DNA of 64,000 nt from Sphingomicrobium sp. XHP0239. Its GTDB lineage: Bacteria; Pseudomonadota; Alphaproteobacteria; Sphingomonadales; Sphingomonadaceae. This document shows, piece by piece, positions 59,938 to 64,000 of this stretch. Numbering within the stretch: the first letter of the stretch is position 1; each line of letters opens with the position of its first letter. Location: contig NZ_CP154608.1 of NCBI RefSeq assembly GCF_039555325.1, positions 186,001 through 250,000 on the forward strand. The letters are read 5' to 3'. Both the position numbers and the translations under genes were made by a program. The notes beneath the pieces were generated by a model. The model ran no database searches. It was given only the letters and a program-made list of their open reading frames with translations, and was not told where the DNA came from.

Positions 59938-60276
59938 ATGACCCGGCTTTTCGCCCACTCCCTCTTGCTTCAGCTGATCACGCTGTGCACTGCATTCGGT
60001 GTCCTGTTGGCTCCGGTGGCGGAAGCGTCCGAATGCGCGGGAGAGCCTCCGGTAGCATCCCAACTCGAGCAGCACGACGAGCCCGGCGATGATGACCGTG
60101 GTCCGGAGAAGCACGGCGCCTGTGCGCATGGCCATTGCCATCATGCTTCGCAGGCTGTCGGGCGGTCGTCTGACGCCTTTGTCTTGGGCTCGGTCATGAG
60201 TGCCCTGCGCGCTGGCGATCAGCCCTCTTTTGCGTCCAATCTGACCGAACTGGCAACGCCCCCTCCTCGCGGCTGA
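59938..60276 (+). CDS. Small secreted His-rich protein, czcI-like
   Basis: A 112-residue protein with a signal peptide (LLLQLITLCTAFGVLLAPVA) and a mature part with metal-ligand cluster KHGACAHGHCHHASQ. Its place directly before czcC (gap 64 bases) matches CzcI-like regulators/chaperones of heavy-metal efflux. Sequence support is only by position and metal-binding residues. Confidence 0.6.
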   Translation: MTRLFAHSLLLQLITLCTAFGVLLAPVAEASECAGEPPVASQLEQHDEPGDDDRGPEKHGACAHGHCHHASQAVGRSSDAFVLGSVMSALRAGDQPSFASNLTELATPPPRG

Positions 60277-60340
60277 CGTTCGCCGCGCGTCGGACCTGTT
60301 TTCCGACGCTAACTGAACGTCACCAGAGGAATACCCATCA

Positions 60341-61594
60341 ATGTTCGCCATATCGTGGCGAGCAGCCCCCGTCTGGGGGCTGATACTCGCCCTGTCCCCG
60401 GGGCCTGCCAGCGCGCAGGACCCGCGTGTCGTCACGCTCGACGACGCCCTCGAACTCAGCGGGGTCGCCGCTGAGGCCGACACCGCCATCACCAACCCCC
60501 GCCTCGTGGGGCCCCGCGCTGAAACCGACGCGGCGGTCGCGCTTATCGATCAGGCTCGTCTGAGCCCGAACCCCGAAATCTCGTTCGACGTCGAGAACGT
60601 CGCCGGCAGCGGCGCATTCTCGGGTCTCCAGTCTACCGAATATACGCTCTCCGTCGGCCAGCGTCTCGAACTCGGCGGCAAGCGATCCGCGCGGATCGGT
60701 GCGGCCGAAGCCCAGGCCGAACTGGCATCTCTCAGGGCCGACCTTACCACGGTCGAACTGGGACAGCTGGTGCGCGAGCGATATCTCGCAGCTGCTGCAG
60801 CTGCTGCGCGGGTCGAACTTGCCGAAGATGTCGTGGCGCGCAACGAGGAACTGGCTCGCATTGCTGGTGTCCTGGTCGAGGTCGGCCGAGAGCCGCCTCT
60901 GCGCGCATTGAGGGCGGATGCGGCTCTTGCCGAAGCGCGCGCGCATCTGGTCGAGGCAGAGGCGGAGAGCCTGTCGGCTCGAACAGCGCTCGCGGCTCTA
61001 TGGGCCGGCGGTGAAGCGCCGCTCGTTCCGGCGGAATTTCCGGATCTCCCTCCGCCCGCTTCGCTTATGTCCGAGGCGCAGGAAAACCTCACCTACAGGG
61101 TCGCGCGAGCCGAGAGCAAGGTTGCGGCAGCGGAGATCGAGCGACAGCGGAGCCTGCGGATTCCCGATCCGACGGTCTCTGCGGGCGTGCGGCGCTTCGG
61201 GGAAAGCGGCGACAATGCCTTCCTAGTCGGCGTATCGATCCCCCTTCCTTTTCGCGACCGGAACCAGGGCAACATCGCCGCTGCCGAGGCTCGGTTGCGG
61301 GCAGCGAATGCCCGTGAAGCGGTGGCTCTCGCGGATTACGAGCAGGCGGTCGCCACGGCCCGGGCAAGGTATCTTGGTGCCGAAGCGCGCGTCGAGACCC
61401 TTTCGCAGACATCGCTGCCGCAGGCAGAGGAGGCGCTGCGCCTCGTTCGCATCGGATATCGCAACGGACGTTTTCCCCTGATCGAAGTTCTCGCAGCCGC
61501 AGAGGCACGCGACACGATCCGCGAGGCGCTCATCGCCGCCCGCGAGCAGAGGGGCCTGGCCGCAGCCGAACTGATCGGGCTGGCCGCACAATGA
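60341..61594 (+). CDS. czcC: CzcC-like outer-membrane efflux channel (TolC family)
   Basis: A 417-residue outer-membrane factor: a signal peptide to ALSPGPASAQ, then two repeats of long helices with the TolC-family core (VGQRLELGGKRSARIGAAEA, VGVSIPLPFRDRNQGNIAAA). It forms the exit channel of the Czc (Co/Zn/Cd) RND complex. It overlaps czcB by four bases. Confidence 0.9.
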   Translation: MFAISWRAAPVWGLILALSPGPASAQDPRVVTLDDALELSGVAAEADTAITNPRLVGPRAETDAAVALIDQARLSPNPEISFDVENVAGSGAFSGLQSTEYTLSVGQRLELGGKRSARIGAAEAQAELASLRADLTTVELGQLVRERYLAAAAAAARVELAEDVVARNEELARIAGVLVEVGREPPLRALRADAALAEARAHLVEAEAESLSARTALAALWAGGEAPLVPAEFPDLPPPASLMSEAQENLTYRVARAESKVAAAEIERQRSLRIPDPTVSAGVRRFGESGDNAFLVGVSIPLPFRDRNQGNIAAAEARLRAANAREAVALADYEQAVATARARYLGAEARVETLSQTSLPQAEEALRLVRIGYRNGRFPLIEVLAAAEARDTIREALIAAREQRGLAAAELIGLAAQ

Positions 61595-62769
61595 AGGATA
61601 CATCAATGACACGCAGAAAGCTGGCGATCCTCGTCGGTATCGTCATCGCGGTTGGCGCTATGGCGCTGATATTCTGGCCAACCTCCGAGGTCGACGACCA
61701 TGCACGTGAGGATGACCATGCGCAGGAAGAAGCTGCGACCGAGACACCTGAAGGGGTGATCACGCTTAGCGAAGAGCAAATTGGCGAGGCTGGGATACAG
61801 CTGGCCGCCGTTCGGTCTGGCGCCGCTGTCGAACTCGTCTTCCCGGCGACTGTCGCGGCGAGCCCCACAGCCTCAGCTCGTATCGATGCCCGGGCCTCGG
61901 GGGTCGTCCGCTCCGTCGGCAAGACGCTGGGAGACTACGTTGCGCGCGGCGAGACCGTCGCCCGCATCGAGAGTGCGGATGCCGCCGCGCTCGCCGCGCA
62001 ACTCAGCGCGGCACGGGCCCGGGTGACCGAGCTGTCTGCCGCCTACGAACGCGAGCGGCGTCTGTTCGAGGAAAATGTCACGGCCCGCCAGGATCTGGAA
62101 GCCGCGCGGGCGAACCTCAGCGTAGCACGTTCGGAACTTCAGCGGGCGCAGGCCGCGGTAGCGGCAGCTGGCGTCAGCGGCGACGGGCGTTCGCTGGCGG
62201 TCACCTCTCCCTTGGCTGGCAGGATCACCGCGGCACCGATTGTGCTCGGGGCCTTCGTCGATGCCGGCGAGGAACTCTACCGCGTGGTCGATCCCAATGG
62301 CCTCCAGATCGAGGTGGCGCTGCCTTCAGCCGAAGCCTCTCGTATCCAACCTGGTGACGAGGCCGTGCTGGTGGTCGGCGACGGTAGGGAAATCGGCGCC
62401 CGGGTTCGTTCGGTGACGCCGTCGCTCGATCCGGAGAGCCGCAGTGCGACCGCGGTCCTGTCGTTATCGCGCGGCGTTCCGGGGCTTCAGCCGGGTGCCT
62501 TCCTTCAGGCGCGCATCAGGCCTTCGGGCGAGATCGACCGCGACCGCATCGCGGTGCCGGAGGACGCTATCCAGGTTGTCGAAGGACGAGACGTGGTCTT
62601 CGTCCGGACGAAGACCGGCTTCCAGGCCCGCGACGTGGAGCTCGGGACACGATCCGCTGGTCAAGTGACGATCCTCTCCGGACTTCAGGAGGGATGGCGG
62701 ATCGCTGTCGCCAACGCCTTCCTGCTCAAGGCCGAACTCGGGAAGGAGGGCGCGACTCATGGTCACTGA
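61591..62769 (+). CDS. czcB: CzcB-like periplasmic adaptor
   Basis: A 392-residue membrane-fusion protein: N-terminal helix KLAILVGIVIAVGAMALIF, a His/Asp stretch VDDHAREDDHAQEE that could bind metal, then the lipoyl halves (ARIDARASGVVRSVGKTLGD and SPLAGRITAAPIVLGAFVDA) flanking a coiled-coil hairpin. The beta-barrel and membrane-proximal domain reach GWRIAVANAFLLKAELGK. It links CzcA to CzcC. It overlaps czcC by 4 and czcA by 11 bases. Confidence 0.92.
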   Translation: MKDTSMTRRKLAILVGIVIAVGAMALIFWPTSEVDDHAREDDHAQEEAATETPEGVITLSEEQIGEAGIQLAAVRSGAAVELVFPATVAASPTASARIDARASGVVRSVGKTLGDYVARGETVARIESADAAALAAQLSAARARVTELSAAYERERRLFEENVTARQDLEAARANLSVARSELQRAQAAVAAAGVSGDGRSLAVTSPLAGRITAAPIVLGAFVDAGEELYRVVDPNGLQIEVALPSAEASRIQPGDEAVLVVGDGREIGARVRSVTPSLDPESRSATAVLSLSRGVPGLQPGAFLQARIRPSGEIDRDRIAVPEDAIQVVEGRDVVFVRTKTGFQARDVELGTRSAGQVTILSGLQEGWRIAVANAFLLKAELGKEGATHGH

Positions 62770-64000
62770 GACTCGGACCGAGCCCGCCATGGAAACCCAT
62801 GCAGATACGGGCAGCCATCGCCACGGTTTGATCGGAGCCATCCTCGACATCGCCGTGCGGTTCCGCTGGGCGGTCATCGTCCTCACCGTTTTCGCAGCCA
62901 TCTACGGCGCCATGAACCTCTTGCGCCTTCCGATCGATGCGGTGCCGGACATCACCAACACGCAGGTGCAGATCAACACGAGCGCGCCTGCCCTCTCTCC
63001 CTCACAGGTGGAGACGCAGGTGACCTTCCCCATCGAGACCGGGCTTGCCGGGATCGAAGGGCTGGAGATGACCCGCTCGATCTCGCGTAACGGCTTCAGC
63101 CAGGTCACTGCGATCTTCGAAGAAGGCACCGACATCTACTTTGCGCGCAGCCAAGTGAACGAACGGCTAGCCCCGATCGGTGCGTCGCTGCCGGAGGGAG
63201 CGGAGCCCACCATGGGACCGATCTCGACCGGCCTGGGCGAAGTGCTCATGTATACGATCGAATACGAGTATCCGGGAGGTCGCGATGCGCCCAAGGGTGG
63301 TCGAACAGGCTGGCAGTCGGACGGGAGCTTCATCACCGAACGCGGTGATCGCCTCGACACCGAGGTCGCCAAGGCAGCCTATCTTCGCACAGTGCAGGAC
63401 TGGGTCGTGGCTCCGCTCATGCGTTCTATTGACGGCGTTGCCGGGGTGGATTCGATCGGCGGCTATGAGAAACAGTTCCTCGTCCAGCCCGATCCTGCCC
63501 GTCTCACCGGCTACGGCCTGTCGTTCGACTCCCTGATCGAGGCCTTGGAAGCGGCGAACCTCACTGAGGGCGCCAACTTTGTCGATCGTGCCGGAGAGGC
63601 TCTGCTCGTCCGCGTCGATGCGCGACTTGGGGGCACACAGGACATCGAACAGGCAGTGGTCGCGACCCGCGAGGGCGTTCCGATCCGGATCGGGGATGTC
63701 GCCTCGGTTCGCATCGGCGGCGACCTCAGAACCGGTGCTGCCTCGCTCAATGGAGAAGAAGCGGTCGTGGGCACGGTCCTCATGCGCAGCGGCGAGAACA
63801 GCCGCACCGTGGCTGCCGCCTCGGCCGAGCGACTGGAAGAAGTCCGCGCCTCGCTCCCTGCCGGAGTGGTCGCCGAGATCGTCTACAACCGCTCGTCGCT
63901 CGTCGATGCGACCATCGCCACGGTCGAGAAGAATCTCGTCGAGGGCGCGCTTCTAGTGATCGCCGTCCTGTTCCTGATGCTCGGCAATATCCGTGCTGCG
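62759..64000 (+). CDS. czcA: CzcA-like RND heavy-metal efflux pump, N-terminal part
   Basis: Reading from ATG 62759 the frame stays open to the window end (414 codons). It starts MVTETRTEPAMETHADTGSH and then carries TM1 (WAVIVLTVFAAIYGAMNLLR) and the heavy-metal RND signature DAVPDITNTQVQINTSAPAL. The porter domain includes GPISTGLGEVLMYTIEYEY and SIGGYEKQFLVQPDP, and TM2 begins near LVEGALLVIAVLFLMLGN. It is the inner-membrane proton-driven pump of the Czc complex. The C-terminal two-thirds lie outside the window, so the metal motif in TM4 cannot be seen. Confidence 0.92.
   Translation, partial: MVTETRTEPAMETHADTGSHRHGLIGAILDIAVRFRWAVIVLTVFAAIYGAMNLLRLPIDAVPDITNTQVQINTSAPALSPSQVETQVTFPIETGLAGIEGLEMTRSISRNGFSQVTAIFEEGTDIYFARSQVNERLAPIGASLPEGAEPTMGPISTGLGEVLMYTIEYEYPGGRDAPKGGRTGWQSDGSFITERGDRLDTEVAKAAYLRTVQDWVVAPLMRSIDGVAGVDSIGGYEKQFLVQPDPARLTGYGLSFDSLIEALEAANLTEGANFVDRAGEALLVRVDARLGGTQDIEQAVVATREGVPIRIGDVASVRIGGDLRTGAASLNGEEAVVGTVLMRSGENSRTVAAASAERLEEVRASLPAGVVAEIVYNRSSLVDATIATVEKNLVEGALLVIAVLFLMLGNIRAA

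Overview
The window looks like the chromosome of a pigmented alphaproteobacterium of the order Sphingomonadales. This is an inference from the overall high GC, a crtY-crtI-crtB carotenoid operon with a separate carotenoid/sterol-type hydroxylase, XrtA/PEP-CTERM-type PrsK/PrsR regulators, many TonB-receptor and sphingomonad-style lipoprotein genes, and an ETC complex I NDUFS4-like gene. No 16S rRNA is present, so the genus cannot be fixed.

Positions 1-39,000 are densely packed chromosomal backbone. In order they hold: the end of a TonB-dependent receptor and tRNA-Thr(TGT); a DUF429-like protein and a multi-TM channel-like protein; two small related lipoproteins; rarA; a GT4 glycosyltransferase; crtB-crtI-crtY and a CPA1 Na+/H+ antiporter; a hydroxylase and a DUF2141 protein; an MscS channel; a wecB-type epimerase; hrpB; a PilZ protein; a polyprenyl diphosphate synthase; a hydrolase/histidine kinase/response regulator/PepSY set; uup; mgtC; prsK-prsR; and a run of metabolic genes (aldo/keto reductase, M20 amidohydrolase, 3-hydroxybutyrate dehydrogenase, YpfJ-type metalloprotease, FAD protein, EcsC protein, MDR reductase, a DUF2171-like protein). 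Many neighbours overlap by 4-14 nt, which suggests translational coupling.

At 39,011-39,086 a tRNA-Ala(CGC) gene marks the start of accessory DNA. It is followed by an 11-bp tandem repeat and a small CDF-type cation transporter. Next comes a compact oxygen/NO-response cluster: fixJ and a haem-PAS fixL on the minus strand, divergent from alternative oxidase, a receiver-only regulator, a DUF1971 protein, a group III truncated haemoglobin, a small membrane protein and a tiny CxxC protein. The likely working model is that FixL senses O2, FixJ adjusts transcription, and the alternative oxidase plus globin keep respiration going when normal terminal oxidases are limited or inhibited.

Positions 45,122-52,270 form a probable integrated mobilizable element: a tyrosine integrase, a ParB-like protein, a 559-residue AT-rich protein of unknown function, a coiled-coil protein, a further unknown protein, a MobA/MobL-type relaxase, and a perfect 26-bp palindrome just upstream of the relaxase. 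An 848-bp IS5-family insertion (52,283-53,130) follows, then a two-gene unit of unknown function, a degenerate gene and a second short tyrosine recombinase.

From 55,746 to the end there is heavy-metal resistance cargo: a MerT-like protein with a small Cys-rich partner, a VOC/bleomycin-resistance-like protein, a COG3650-like lipoprotein, a MerR regulator with a MerR-type operator, a frameshifted CDF transporter, DUF3703, a His-rich czcI-like protein and czcC-czcB-czcA, with czcA cut by the window edge.
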